A DNA stretch of 64,000 bases from Alloalcanivorax balearicus MACL04 (GCF_025532145.1 NZ_ARXS01000004.1:62001-126000), one strand, 5' to 3'. Shown: positions 38,206-47,753, counted from the first letter of the stretch. Translations and numbers: made by a program. Notes: generated by a model not told the origin, from the letters alone.

Positions 38206-38676
38206 CTAAAAAATACTGTTGTCCAGACCGGCGGCAAGATACAGCCCCAGTTCCTCCACCTGGTCCACAAAAACATCCTGCCAATCGCCGCGACAGACCA
38301 GTGGCGGCTGCACCCAGTTCCAGCGCAGGCCGGTGACGATGGATTCGATGGCGCGTCGGGTGCCGGTGCCGTCGTGGCCGGCGCGGATATAAAGCGCGCA
38401 GGGCAGTCCCTGTTTGTGTTCCAGTACGGCGTAGTAGGTACGGTCGAAGAAGTCTTTCAGCGCGCCGCTCATGTAGCCCAGATTCTCGGTGGTGCCGAGC
38501 AGAATGGCATCGCAGGCCATCACGTCATCGGGGCCGGCTTCCAGCGGTGGTTTCCAGATCGCGCGGACATTCTCGATGTCGTCATGGCCGGCGCCGTGCA
38601 GGGCGGCGTCCACCAGTTTGCGAGTGTTGGGCGAGGGCGCATGGGCCACGATCAGCAGGGTTTTGGTATCGCTCAT
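38206..38676 (-). CDS. Flavodoxin-like NAD(P)H oxidoreductase family protein
   Basis: A 156-aa single-domain protein of the flavodoxin fold. TLLIVAHAPSPNTRKLVDA at the start is the FMN phosphate loop, and AILLGTTENLGYMSGALKDFFDRTY near residue 60-80 is the second FMN loop (quoted in part: TTENLGYMSGALKDFFDR). It probably is an NAD(P)H-dependent quinone or flavin reductase. It lies 10 bases after the putA stop on the same strand, so it likely belongs to the putA transcript. Confidence 0.78.
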   Translation of the reverse strand: MSDTKTLLIVAHAPSPNTRKLVDAALHGAGHDDIENVRAIWKPPLEAGPDDVMACDAILLGTTENLGYMSGALKDFFDRTYYAVLEHKQGLPCALYIRAGHDGTGTRRAIESIVTGLRWNWVQPPLVCRGDWQDVFVDQVEELGLYLAAGLDNSIF

Positions 38677-38686
38677 GAGAACCAGT

Positions 38687-41600
38687 CTAGGGGCCGTCTC
38701 CCAGATTCACCAGTTCCGGATCGATGCCAAGGGCCGAGCGGTTGTCGGTAATCACCCGTTCGGTGCAAAAGCGCATCAGGTAGTGCGGGCCGCCAGCCTT
38801 GAAGCCGGTGCCGGAGAGGCGTTCGCCACCGAACGGTTGGCAGCCGGGTACGGCGCCGATCTGGTTACGGTTGATGTACAGGTTGCCGACGCGGACTCGC
38901 TCCACCCAGTCATCGATGTGCGCCTGGATACGGCTGTGAATGCCCAGGGTGAGGCCGTAGCCGGTGCGCTCGATGTAGTCGATCACTTTGTCCCGCTCAT
39001 CGTGACGCCAAGCGGCGATGTACAGCAGCGGCCCGAAAATTTCTTCTTCAGGCAGGTGTTCCCACTCCACCAGCGCCGCTTCCGGCGCCACGTAGAATCC
39101 CTGTTCGCCAAGAGCCGGGTCAACTTCCGGCGTGACCGTGCTCCAGCGAGCGTGGCGGCGCAACTCAGCGCGGGCCTGTTCCAGTTGATCGCGGGCGCCG
39201 GCATTGATGACCGGCCCGACGTCGCTGGCCAGCAAGGCGGGATGGCCTATTTTCAGGGATGCCATGGCGCCCTCGAGTTTGGGCAACAGGCGGTCAAGCA
39301 AGGTGTCCTCCACCAGCAGCACCCGCAGGGCGGAGCAGCGCTGCCCGGCGCTGGTACAGGCGCTGGTCAGTACATCCCGAACCAGTTGCTCAGGTAGCGC
39401 GGAGCTGTCGGCGATCAGGACATTGAGCCCGCCGGTTTCGGCGATCAGCGGCAGCAGGGGACCGTCACGGGCGGCCAGGGTGCGTTCGATATGTTTCGCG
39501 GTGGCGGTGCTTCCGGTCACCGCTACTCCGGCGAGGGCAGAATCGTTAAGCAGCGCGTCGCTGATTTGGCTGGCCTCGCCACCGATGAAATGCAGCGCCG
39601 CCTCTGGCACGCCCGCCTCGTGCAGCAGTTGCACCGCCCGCCAGGCGATGAAGGGTGTGTCGGAAGCGGGCTTGGCCAGTACCGTGTTGCCACTGACCAG
39701 TGCCGCGAGAACCTGCCCGCAAAAAATCGCCAGCGGAAAATTCCAGGGGCTAATGCAAAGGAAGACGCCACGGGCATGCCAGGTCAGTTGGTTGGCCTCA
39801 CCGCTGACATGCTCCAGGACCAGCGGTGTCCCCTGCAGTGTCTCCGCCTGTTGCGCGTAGTAGCCACAGAAGTCATGGGCTTCGCGCCAGTCGGCGAAGG
39901 CGTCGGCGAAGGTCTTGCCCCCTTCCAGCATGAGCAAATAAAGCAGTTCCGACTGATGCTGTTCCAGCAAACCGGCGAAACGTCGCACGATGTCCGCTCG
40001 TTCCGGCACTGGCTGATGGCTCCAATCCACGAAGGCCTCCCGCGCCTGGGCATAGGCCTGATGGACCGTGTCAGCGTCGGCAAGGAAAACTTCTCCGAGT
40101 TCGCGGCCGTCGGCGGGGCTGTGGCGAGGCCGGGGCTGATCGTTCGACGCTCCGGCGCGCCAGCGGTGATCGTGCCATTGATGCAGGGATTGCCGTAATG
40201 AATGCAGAACGTCAGGGTCGGTCAGTGAAGGTAGTGTCGGTACCTGGCGGGGCGTGAACCGTTCTGGTGGTGGTAGCAGTTCCTGTGGTTGTTCCCGGGC
40301 AGGGCGCCAGTTCAGGGTAGGGTCCACCGCCAACTGTTCCGCCGCGATGTGTTCATCCAACAGCAAATTGACGAAGGACTGGCTGCTGCCGTTTTCCATC
40401 AGACGCCGGACCAGATAGGGCAGCAGCGTATTAAACGGGCCCACGGGGGCGTACAGGCGCAGTGGATAGCCGTGCCGTTCAACGAAGACCCGGTGCTGGG
40501 CTTCGCCCATGCCGGCCAGCCGCTGGAATTCGGCGTCGCCGGTGAAACCGTCCAGATGATGATGCAGCCAGGCCAGGGTGTGGCAATTGTGCGTGGCGAA
40601 TTGCGGATAAAAACACTTTGGTTCGGACAGCAGTCGTTTGGCGCAGGCCAGGTAACTGATGTCGGTATGCACTTTACGGGTATGGACCGGGTAATCACAC
40701 AGGCTCTGCTGTTGAGCCAGCTTGATCTCGGTGTCCCAGTACGCCCCTTTCACCAGTCGCACCGGCAATTTCAGATTATGTTCGCGCGCCTGATCGGCCA
40801 GCCAGTCGATCACTACCGGGGCCCTTTTCTGGTAGGCCTGCACCGCCACGCCCAGTCCTTGCCAATCAGCCACTTCCGGCAGGGAGAGAGCTTGCCCGAA
40901 CAGACGCAGACCGATCTCCAGGCGGTCCGCCTCCTCCGCGTCCAGGGTTACCGGAATGCCGATGGCGGCGGCGCGGGACACCAGATCCTGCAAGCGTGGC
41001 CACAATTGCTCCTGCACGGTCGCCCACTGGGCAAATTCGAAACGGGGATGGAGCGCGGACAGCTTGATGGAGATGCCGTCCCGGGCCAGCACCGGCAGGC
41101 CCGGGTCCTGACCGGCGAGCACCTCGATGGCCTGGCGATACTGGTGATGGTAGTGCTTGGCTTCGGCATCGCTCTGCGCTGCTTCACCGAGCATATCGAA
41201 GGAATAACGCAGCGATGGATCGCGGCGCCGCAGAGCTTGTGGCAGGGTTTCGCCGAGCACGAACTGACGGGCAATCAGTTGCACACCCTGCACCAGGGCG
41301 CGGCGGAACAGTGGGTCTCCGAGACGCCGGCGCAGCCCATGCCAGGCATCTGGAAGACTTTCATCCTGTTCCAGCCAGCGAGCTGACAGGGACAGGCCGC
41401 GGGCGGCGATCTGTATCAATGTCGGAGCGTCGTCGTCCGGCAGGTTCCAGTCGCCGCGGGTCAGCAAGTCATGGATCAGATCGTTGGCGTTATCGGCGTC
41501 GGGAATGCGCAGCAGAGCCTCCGCCATCGTCAGCAGCAGACGGCCCTCGCGGGAATTCAGGCGCCAGCTGTGCAGGAACTGCTCGAACAGGGCCGGGCGG

Positions 41601-41782
41601 GCGGCGCGGGCCGCCTCCACCAGAGACTGGCATTCGGCGGCGATGGCCTGCCGGTCCGCTTCGGCGAGCTGCAGAGCGGGCAACAGGTCGGCGATCAGGG
41701 TGTTCTGATCCGCCAGATGAAGCGCCCGCAACGGGGCCAGGTCGGGGCCGGGGTCGGGCAGGTCGGCAAGCGGTGGGATCAT
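38687..41782 (-). CDS. putA: Bifunctional proline dehydrogenase / glutamate semialdehyde dehydrogenase
   Basis: Oxidises proline to P5C with FAD, then the hydrolysed semialdehyde to glutamate with NAD. I take ATG 41782 because CTGGAG lies just upstream; ATG 41806 and TTG 41836 are alternatives. About 1031 aa. The PRODH barrel has LDAEEADRLEIGLRLF, VKGAYWDTEIKLAQ and FATHNCHTLA (about 280-420); the ALDH domain has CISPWNFPLAIF near 655, the Glu in ETGGLNVL and the catalytic Cys in AGQRCSALR near 785. No ribbon-helix-helix DNA-binding domain is present, so unlike E. coli PutA it is not its own repressor. Divergent from the arginase gene. Confidence 0.95.
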   Translation of the reverse strand: MIPPLADLPDPGPDLAPLRALHLADQNTLIADLLPALQLAEADRQAIAAECQSLVEAARAARPALFEQFLHSWRLNSREGRLLLTMAEALLRIPDADNANDLIHDLLTRGDWNLPDDDAPTLIQIAARGLSLSARWLEQDESLPDAWHGLRRRLGDPLFRRALVQGVQLIARQFVLGETLPQALRRRDPSLRYSFDMLGEAAQSDAEAKHYHHQYRQAIEVLAGQDPGLPVLARDGISIKLSALHPRFEFAQWATVQEQLWPRLQDLVSRAAAIGIPVTLDAEEADRLEIGLRLFGQALSLPEVADWQGLGVAVQAYQKRAPVVIDWLADQAREHNLKLPVRLVKGAYWDTEIKLAQQQSLCDYPVHTRKVHTDISYLACAKRLLSEPKCFYPQFATHNCHTLAWLHHHLDGFTGDAEFQRLAGMGEAQHRVFVERHGYPLRLYAPVGPFNTLLPYLVRRLMENGSSQSFVNLLLDEHIAAEQLAVDPTLNWRPAREQPQELLPPPERFTPRQVPTLPSLTDPDVLHSLRQSLHQWHDHRWRAGASNDQPRPRHSPADGRELGEVFLADADTVHQAYAQAREAFVDWSHQPVPERADIVRRFAGLLEQHQSELLYLLMLEGGKTFADAFADWREAHDFCGYYAQQAETLQGTPLVLEHVSGEANQLTWHARGVFLCISPWNFPLAIFCGQVLAALVSGNTVLAKPASDTPFIAWRAVQLLHEAGVPEAALHFIGGEASQISDALLNDSALAGVAVTGSTATAKHIERTLAARDGPLLPLIAETGGLNVLIADSSALPEQLVRDVLTSACTSAGQRCSALRVLLVEDTLLDRLLPKLEGAMASLKIGHPALLASDVGPVINAGARDQLEQARAELRRHARWSTVTPEVDPALGEQGFYVAPEAALVEWEHLPEEEIFGPLLYIAAWRHDERDKVIDYIERTGYGLTLGIHSRIQAHIDDWVERVRVGNLYINRNQIGAVPGCQPFGGERLSGTGFKAGGPHYLMRFCTERVITDNRSALGIDPELVNLGDGP

Positions 41783-41906
41783 GGTGTCGATCTCCAGGCT
41801 CTCCATGGTGCCAGCAACAGGGTATGCTGATGGCAACGGGGCGTGCGAAAAGAGTCACGTCTGTTTTGAGGATAACCGCGACGGGCGGTTTCGGCGAGGA
41901 TTGGCC

Positions 41907-42803
41907 ATGTTGTCGTTACCCGCGCTGGCGGCGCCGTCCTATCTGGGTGGGCGGCGACCGGAAAGGCCCTGGCGGCCCGGAGATATCCGCTTGACGCCGT
42001 TGTGGCGAAGACTGCGGCAGCGCCATGGTCTGACGTTGGACTGGCGCGGCTGTTTAACGCCACCGGACAACGCGTCCGGCCCGCCCGCTCTGGCCGATTA
42101 CCTGAGCAGACTTCGGGACGGCGTGTACAACGAACTGAGCAGCGGCCGGCCATTGTTCGTGCTCGGCGGCGATCACGCCAACGCCATAGCGGTGTGGGAC
42201 GCCGCCATGGCGGCGGTCGGTGAGCGCCGCTTCGGACTGCTGTGGATCGATGCCCATCTGGATTGCCATACCTTCATGACCACCCCTTCGGGCAATGTGC
42301 ATGGCATGCCGCTGGCGGCGTTGCTGGGGCTGGCGGATCCGTCACTGGCGTCGCTGATGCCCGGCCGTTGCCGGTTGCGGCCGGAAGCACTGTGTCTGTT
42401 CGGGGTGCGCAGTTATGAGCGTGCCGAACAGGAAGCCATGGAGCGCCTGAATGTCCGAGTGATTCAGGCGGCCCGGGTGCGCCGTGACGGCATCGACGGG
42501 GCTTTGGACGGAGCGCTGGCTTACCTGGACCGGCACTGCGAGCACTATGGAATCAGCATCGATCTGGACGCCATCCATCCGCGTCAGGCGCCAGCGGTGG
42601 CCACGCCTGTGGTCGGTGGCCTCAATGGTTCGGCCTTGTGCCAGGCGTTGTGTCGGAGGGTGGATCCGGACCGCTGCCGGATCCTGGAAATCGCCGAGTT
42701 CTACCCGTCCCTGGACCGCGCTGGCCGCACCCAGCGGCTATTGGCGGATCTGGTGGGTGCCTGGTGGTGGTCCCGCGGCAGCCGACGCCGTGGGTGGGCC
42801 TGA
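41907..42803 (+). CDS. Arginase family protein
   Basis: Hydrolyses arginine to ornithine and urea. 298 aa from ATG 41907, which follows GAGGA by six bases; the open frame upstream overlaps the putA start and is not coding. Metal ligands: GGDHANA near residue 90, DAHLDCHT near 118 and SIDLDAIHP near 222. The last motif has His-Pro where many arginases have Asp-Pro, but both metal aspartates remain. Agmatinase-type activity is the main alternative; the neighbouring ornithine cyclodeaminase and putA genes favour arginase. The end meets the cyclodeaminase gene seven bases away on the opposite strand. Confidence 0.85.
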   Translation: MLSLPALAAPSYLGGRRPERPWRPGDIRLTPLWRRLRQRHGLTLDWRGCLTPPDNASGPPALADYLSRLRDGVYNELSSGRPLFVLGGDHANAIAVWDAAMAAVGERRFGLLWIDAHLDCHTFMTTPSGNVHGMPLAALLGLADPSLASLMPGRCRLRPEALCLFGVRSYERAEQEAMERLNVRVIQAARVRRDGIDGALDGALAYLDRHCEHYGISIDLDAIHPRQAPAVATPVVGGLNGSALCQALCRRVDPDRCRILEIAEFYPSLDRAGRTQRLLADLVGAWWWSRGSRRRGWA

Positions 42804-42810
42804 GGCATCG

Positions 42811-43821
42811 TCAATCACCCGTCACCAATGAAAACAAATCCTTCGGATCGGCCAGATCCGGTACCAGGGTCACCTCGCTACCGATGTCGTATCGCTCCGC
42901 CAACCGCGCCACCAGATCCAGCACCGCCAGATCCTCCACGGCGATACCCACGGCATCGAACAGGGTGATTTCATCATCGTCGTCACGCCCGGGGCGCTGA
43001 TCGGTGAGCACTTCCCATAATTCAGCATGGACGCTGGCGGCCCCGGTTTGCTGGACCTCGCCTTCCAGTTCGCTTTGCGGCCGATACTCCACCACGGTTT
43101 TGCAACGGTGTATCACTTCCGGCGACAGTTCCGTTTTACCCGGGCAATCACCCCCCATGGCATTGATGTGCACGCCGGGGCGCAGCAGCGCTTCATCGAT
43201 CAGGGACTGGTGTTGCTTGGCGGCGGTGAGCGTGATCCAGACATCGGCGTCACGGAGGGTATCGGCAATGTCCTGTCCCCGCCGCAAATGGAAACGGTGA
43301 CCGAGATGGCCGGCGAATTTGTCCATGGCGGCGCCGTCGATGTCGAAGTAGCTCACCTCCGTCACCGGCAGGCGGCTGGCCAGGGCCAGCACCTGGAATT
43401 CGGCCTGGGCGCCACATCCGATCAGCGCCACCCGCTGGCTTTCCAGCCGCGCCAACAGGCCGGCGGCCAGGGCCGCCACGGCGGCGGTCCGCACCGCGGT
43501 CAGCAAGGTCATCTCACTGATCATCAGCGGATAGCCGCTGGGCACGTCGGCCAGCAGGCCGATGGCGGTGACACTGAGTTTGCCGCGCGCCGGGTTGCCC
43601 GGGTGGCCGTTCACATATTTGACGCCATAGAGCCGGTCATCGGCGCAGGGCATCAGTTCGGTAACGCCGAAAGGGTAATGGAAGGCGTGGCGGGGAGAGA
43701 GTTGTAACTCCGGCCAGCGGCGCAGATAATCCTCGATGGCATCCACGGCCAGCGCCAGGAAAGGTTCCAGGCCGACGCGCCGGATCAAGGTCTGCATATC
43801 GGTCACGGTGATCAGCTTCAT
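42811..43821 (-). CDS. Ornithine cyclodeaminase
   Basis: Converts ornithine to proline with loss of ammonia, using bound NAD. The 336-aa protein has the family blocks YGVKYVNGHPGNP near 67, LLTAVRTAAVAALAA near 110, the Rossmann GCGAQAEFQVLAL near 137, and NAMGGDCPGKTEL near 232 with the catalytic Asp. The last motif favours true ornithine cyclodeaminase over mu-crystallin or other members. GGGAGG precedes the ATG. With arginase and PutA it gives arginine to glutamate in few steps. Confidence 0.9.
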   Translation of the reverse strand: MKLITVTDMQTLIRRVGLEPFLALAVDAIEDYLRRWPELQLSPRHAFHYPFGVTELMPCADDRLYGVKYVNGHPGNPARGKLSVTAIGLLADVPSGYPLMISEMTLLTAVRTAAVAALAAGLLARLESQRVALIGCGAQAEFQVLALASRLPVTEVSYFDIDGAAMDKFAGHLGHRFHLRRGQDIADTLRDADVWITLTAAKQHQSLIDEALLRPGVHINAMGGDCPGKTELSPEVIHRCKTVVEYRPQSELEGEVQQTGAASVHAELWEVLTDQRPGRDDDDEITLFDAVGIAVEDLAVLDLVARLAERYDIGSEVTLVPDLADPKDLFSLVTGD

Positions 43822-43904
43822 ACGCCCTCCCGTGCGAGTATGAATTCAATGGTACTCCTTGGGGGGAGGGCGAGCACGACTTATGAATAATCCGTAACCC
43901 ATCT

Positions 43905-44681
43905 TCAACGACCTCGAAACACCGGCGGCCGCTTTTCAAGGAAGGCACGGTATCCTTCCTTCAGATCCCCGGTGATGAACGCCAGCGACTGCGTATCGGC
44001 TTCATGATCCAGTGTCTCGGTAAATGAAGTGGCCCAGGCGTTGTTGAGCTGGGTTTTAATCATGCCCAAGCCCAGAGCGGGCCCGCCGGCCAGTTGACGG
44101 GCCACGTGCAGGGCCTCGGCGCCAAGCTGGTCGTCGTCGACACAGCGCCAGATCAGCCCCCAGTCCGCGGCCTGCTGCGCGTCGAGAGGTTCGGCCAGCA
44201 ACGCCAGCGCCCGGGCACGGGGCACGCCGATGGCGCGTTGCACCAACAACGAGGTTCCCGCGTCCAGCGCCGCGCCGAGGCGGGCGAAGCTGAGAATAAA
44301 GCGAGCGGAGCGCGCGGCCAGTACGATATCGCCGGCCAGTGCAAGGCCAACACCAGCGCCCGCAGCCGCGCCATTGACTGCCGTTACCACAGGAATGCGG
44401 CCAGCGCGCAGCCTTTCCAGAGTAGGGTGCAGATGCTGGCGCATACGGGCACCGATATCGGCGCCTGATTCGAACAGGTCTCCCCCCAACTGCGCGCCGG
44501 AGCAGAAACCTTTGCCCGCTCCGGTTATCAGGATGGCGCGGATGTCCGCGTCCGCGCTCACCGCGGCGGTAACGGTGTCCAGCTCCCGCATCAGCGTGTC
44601 GTCAAGTGCATTGTATTCGGCGGGCCGATTCAGTGTGATGATGGCGACGCCATCGTGGTCTTCACGCAGCACCGTTGGCAT
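43905..44681 (-). CDS. Enoyl-CoA hydratase/isomerase family protein
   Basis: 258 aa from ATG 44681 with GGAG upstream; a longer open frame overlaps the SDR gene. Crotonase fold: LNRPAEYNALDDTLM near 20, the first oxyanion loop AGKGFCSGAQLGG near 65, and NGAAAGAGVGLALAGDIVLA near 105. At the usual catalytic positions, Glu is seen neither in the typical PEVxxG form nor clearly replaced (LGAALDAGTS), so isomerase or another crotonase reaction is possible. Last gene of the thiolase-MaoC-SDR operon. Confidence 0.85.
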   Translation of the reverse strand: MPTVLREDHDGVAIITLNRPAEYNALDDTLMRELDTVTAAVSADADIRAILITGAGKGFCSGAQLGGDLFESGADIGARMRQHLHPTLERLRAGRIPVVTAVNGAAAGAGVGLALAGDIVLAARSARFILSFARLGAALDAGTSLLVQRAIGVPRARALALLAEPLDAQQAADWGLIWRCVDDDQLGAEALHVARQLAGGPALGLGMIKTQLNNAWATSFTETLDHEADTQSLAFITGDLKEGYRAFLEKRPPVFRGR

Positions 44682-44719
44682 GGTTTTCTCTCCGGTGTCG
44701 AAGGAATGGTAGTGTTCCC

Positions 44720-45583
44720 TCACATGAGCAGACCGCCACCGCATACCAGCATCTGACCGCTGATGTAATTGGACTCCGGTGCGCAGAACAGATAGACGGC
44801 ATCGGCGGCTTCCTGCGGGTGGCCAGCTCGTCCGAGAGGAATGGTCCTGGCCATGGTGTCCAGTAACGATGGCTGAACGCCCACTTTGATGGCTCTGCCT
44901 TCCACTTCGATGGTTTTTTGCTCTTCCTCGATAGCCTGGGTGAGACGTGTTTCAATCAACCCGAAGGCGACCGCGTTGACGTTGACCTTATAACGGCCCC
45001 ATTCCTTGCACAGGGTACGAGTCAGACCCAATAAAGAGGCTTTGCCCGAGGAGTAACTGGCTTGGCCGGCGTTGCCGTATAGCCCGGCAATGGATGAGAT
45101 GTTGACGACCTTGCGAAAGACCTCGTGACCTTCCGAGGCTTCCTTTTTCGCCATGATTCGGATCGGTTCCGAAGCGGCGCGCAGGATGCGAAAGGGGGCA
45201 ACCAAGTGCACATCCAGCATCGCCTGGAACATGTCGTCGGTCATCTTGCCGATGGTGGCGTCCCAGGTATAACCGGCGTTGTTGACGATAATATCGATGC
45301 CGCCGAACGCCTCCAGGGCACCTTGTACGAACCGCTCCGGGAACGTTTCCTCGGTCACACTGCCATTGATGGCAATGGCGTCACCGCCGGCTTCGGCAAT
45401 CTCCGCGGCGACCGCGTCTCCGGTGTCGGGATCAAGATCATTGACCACCACCCGGGCCCCTTCGGAAGCCAGTTTGAGGGCGATGGCACGGCCAATGCCG
45501 CGTCCGGAACCGGTAATCAAGGCGACCTTTTTTTTCAGTTTGCCGTGGGGGTGGATCACCAGCGTTTCGTTATTGTCCGTCAT
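44720..45583 (-). CDS. SDR, 3-hydroxyacyl-CoA dehydrogenase type (MFE-2-like)
   Basis: A 287-aa SDR with TGSGRGIGRAIALKLASEG near residue 24 and VVVNDLDPDTGDAV after it. The VVNDL motif is typical of the (3R)-hydroxyacyl-CoA dehydrogenase part of multifunctional enzyme 2 and related FabG-like proteins, and indicates NAD. NNAGYTWDATIGKM, the Ser in VVNISSIAGLYG and YSSGKASLLGLT complete the active site. It overlaps the preceding MaoC gene (ATGA), and together they should hydrate and oxidise an enoyl-CoA through the R-isomer. Confidence 0.86.
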   Translation of the reverse strand: MTDNNETLVIHPHGKLKKKVALITGSGRGIGRAIALKLASEGARVVVNDLDPDTGDAVAAEIAEAGGDAIAINGSVTEETFPERFVQGALEAFGGIDIIVNNAGYTWDATIGKMTDDMFQAMLDVHLVAPFRILRAASEPIRIMAKKEASEGHEVFRKVVNISSIAGLYGNAGQASYSSGKASLLGLTRTLCKEWGRYKVNVNAVAFGLIETRLTQAIEEEQKTIEVEGRAIKVGVQPSLLDTMARTIPLGRAGHPQEAADAVYLFCAPESNYISGQMLVCGGGLLM

Positions 45584-46023
45584 TCTTGTTCTCCTTGCGG
45601 GTCGAATGCGACGACCGCTTCGCCCTTGAGTTTTATGTCGCCATCCTGGTCGCGGGCGGTCATTTCCAGGCGGGCGCGCTGCTCACCGTCTATGATTTCT
45701 ATAGCCGTGACACGGCCCTGGCAGGTGATCCCGGCTCCGACCTGTGTGATGGCGGTAAAGCGTACGCCGAACTCCCGCACCGATGAGGGCGGAAACACCT
45801 CGTTCAGCGCCACGCCCAAACGCGCCATGATGAACATGCCGTGAGCGAAAACATCGGGAAAGCCGGAAGATCGGGCGAAATCGATATCGACATGGATCGG
45901 GTTGTGATCGCCGGAAGCACCACAATAAAGCGCCAGCTCATGACGCGTGATGGGATCGAAATGGCGGTTTACCGGAATCTCTCCGACCGTCAAGGACGTC
46001 GGACCGGCGGGACAGTGACTCAT
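45580..46023 (-). CDS. MaoC-family hotdog hydratase (catalytic half)
   Basis: 147 aa. The MaoC active-site stretch ASGDHNPIHVDIDFARSSGF near 33-52 has the Asp-His pair used by R-specific enoyl-CoA hydratases, followed by VFAHGMFIMARLG. In the cluster it is paired with the preceding second hotdog protein; in many bacteria such pairs form a heterodimer where only one half carries the catalytic Asp/His. Overlaps both neighbours by ATGA. Confidence 0.87.
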   Translation of the reverse strand: MSHCPAGPTSLTVGEIPVNRHFDPITRHELALYCGASGDHNPIHVDIDFARSSGFPDVFAHGMFIMARLGVALNEVFPPSSVREFGVRFTAITQVGAGITCQGRVTAIEIIDGEQRARLEMTARDQDGDIKLKGEAVVAFDPQGEQE

Positions 46024-46511
46024 TGCGTTGCTCCGGCGGTATGGGGCGGGTTTCGAACCACGATAATGCTGACGACATCCGCAACGTGTTGGTCATGGCC
46101 GTTATCGACGCGAATGTCCTGGGTGATCATGGTGAGCGTCCCGCCCTTTTTATTGGTGATGTCTCTGATGCGGGTGGTGAAAACAAGCTCGTCGCCAACG
46201 CAGGCGGGGTGATGGAAGGCAAACTTCTGTTCGCCGTGAAGAATACGGCCGATATCCACTCCCAGCAGTTCCAGCACCGCTGGCGGGCCCGGGTTGTCGA
46301 GGGATTGCAGGCAGAACAGATAGGTCGGCGGAATCGGAATATCGCGATAGCCTGCTTCGCGAGCCGCCCGGGTATCGTGATACACCGGATTCGTTTCGCC
46401 GATGGTCTCGAGAAAGAATTTAAGGCGCCGTGGCTCGACGAAGGCGCGTTGAGAAGCGAAGACATGGCCGACAGCGGATTGCGGATCGATCGAGAATGCC
46501 TTTGATGTCAT
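46020..46511 (-). CDS. MaoC-like/FAS1-type dehydratase partner
   Basis: 163 aa from ATG 46511 with GAGGATC upstream. It has the N-terminal MaoC-like domain: VEPRRLKFFLETIGETNPVY followed by IPIPPTYLFCLQ, and KFAFHHPACVGDELVFTTRI. It lacks the D-x-x-x-H-x catalytic pair of its partner gene, so I infer the non-catalytic, acyl-chain-binding subunit of a heteromeric hydratase. The gap to the thiolase stop is two bases. Confidence 0.82.
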   Translation of the reverse strand: MTSKAFSIDPQSAVGHVFASQRAFVEPRRLKFFLETIGETNPVYHDTRAAREAGYRDIPIPPTYLFCLQSLDNPGPPAVLELLGVDIGRILHGEQKFAFHHPACVGDELVFTTRIRDITNKKGGTLTMITQDIRVDNGHDQHVADVVSIIVVRNPPHTAGATQ

Positions 46512-46513
46512 GA

Positions 46514-47695
46514 TCAGATCCTCTGGTAAAGTGTCACCACGCAAGCACCACCAAGACCCAGGTTGTGCTGCAATCCGATGCGGGCGCCATCCACCTGGCG
46601 CGGGCCGCATTGGCCCCTGAGCTGCCAGACGATTTCGGCGCACTGTGCGAGTCCGGTGGCACCAAGGGGGTGGCCCTTGGAGAGCAGCCCGCCGGAGGGG
46701 TTGGTGACGACTTTGCCGCCGTAGGTGTTATCGCCATCCATGATGAAACGTTCGGCGGTACCCTCCGGGGTCAACCCGAGCCCTTCATAGGTGATGATTT
46801 CGTTGGCGGTGAAGCAATCGTGGAGTTCCACCACGTCCACCGCCTCGGGGCCGAGCCCCGCTTCTTCGTAGACGCTTTGCGCGGCGGCCGCGGTAAGGTC
46901 GGCGCCAACCACTTTCATGAGGTTTTGTTCCGAAAAGGTGGATGGGAAGTCCGTCGTCATCGCCTGGGCGCGGATAGCAACGTCGGCCTGAATCCCCAAG
47001 CGCCGGGCGAAACCTTCCGAAACCAGGATCGCGGCGGCGGCACCGCAGGTGGGCGGGCAACATTGCAGGCGTGTGAGAGGCCCGTACATTGGGGCGGACG
47101 CCAGTACTTCCTCGGTGGTGATCGGTTTGCGGAAAATGGCTTTGTCGTTATGTTCCGCGTGGCGCCGCGCTTTAACCGAGATCAAGGCAAAAGCTTCATC
47201 GCTGGCGCCGTAGCGTTGCTGGTATTCACGTCCGGCACCGCCGAACAGCTTGATGGCCATGGGAATGCCGGATGTGTCTCCGTTTTCATCGGCGGCCTCG
47301 ACGAAACGGCTGAGTGGGCTTGGGCGGTCGGACCATACATCCCCCAAAGCACCGGGCTCCATCTGTTCGAAGCCCAGCGCAATCGAACAGTCGACCATGC
47401 CGGAAGCCACTGCCTGACGGGCCAGAAACAGCGCGCTGGATCCCGTTGAGCAGTTGTTGTTGACGTTAAGCACCGGAATGCCGGTCATGCCGGCTCGATA
47501 AAGCGCGGCCTGTCCGCTGGTGGAATCCCCGTACACATAGCCGGCGTAGGCCTGTTGGATGTCCCGGTACTCGAGGCCGGCATCAGCGAGTGCGAGGCGA
47601 ATCGCCGTTTCGCCCATCTTGTCGTAGCTATCGCTGGTGCCGGGTTTGACGAAGGGGATCATGCCGACCCCCGCCACTCTGACTGATTCGCCCAT
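46514..47695 (-). CDS. SCPx-type thiolase
   Basis: A 393-aa thiolase of the sterol-carrier-protein-x branch. The nucleophile Cys is in NVNNNCSTGSSALFLA near residue 82; ELHDCFTANEIITYEGLGL near 290 is the SCPx hallmark (quoted: ELHDCFTANE); the base His is in GGLLSKGHPLGATGLAQ near 345 and the final GLGGACVVTLY. In animals this branch cleaves 2-methyl-branched and sterol side-chain 3-oxoacyl-CoA. First gene of the leftward operon, opposite the TetR regulator. No DUF35 partner gene, which retro-aldolase members require, is next to it. Confidence 0.88.
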   Translation of the reverse strand: MGESVRVAGVGMIPFVKPGTSDSYDKMGETAIRLALADAGLEYRDIQQAYAGYVYGDSTSGQAALYRAGMTGIPVLNVNNNCSTGSSALFLARQAVASGMVDCSIALGFEQMEPGALGDVWSDRPSPLSRFVEAADENGDTSGIPMAIKLFGGAGREYQQRYGASDEAFALISVKARRHAEHNDKAIFRKPITTEEVLASAPMYGPLTRLQCCPPTCGAAAAILVSEGFARRLGIQADVAIRAQAMTTDFPSTFSEQNLMKVVGADLTAAAAQSVYEEAGLGPEAVDVVELHDCFTANEIITYEGLGLTPEGTAERFIMDGDNTYGGKVVTNPSGGLLSKGHPLGATGLAQCAEIVWQLRGQCGPRQVDGARIGLQHNLGLGGACVVTLYQRI

Positions 47696-47753
47696 GGCCT
47701 TCTCCCGTGAAAATAGGCTTTACAATGCTTTTCTGATTAGTCAGTCTTTGTAT

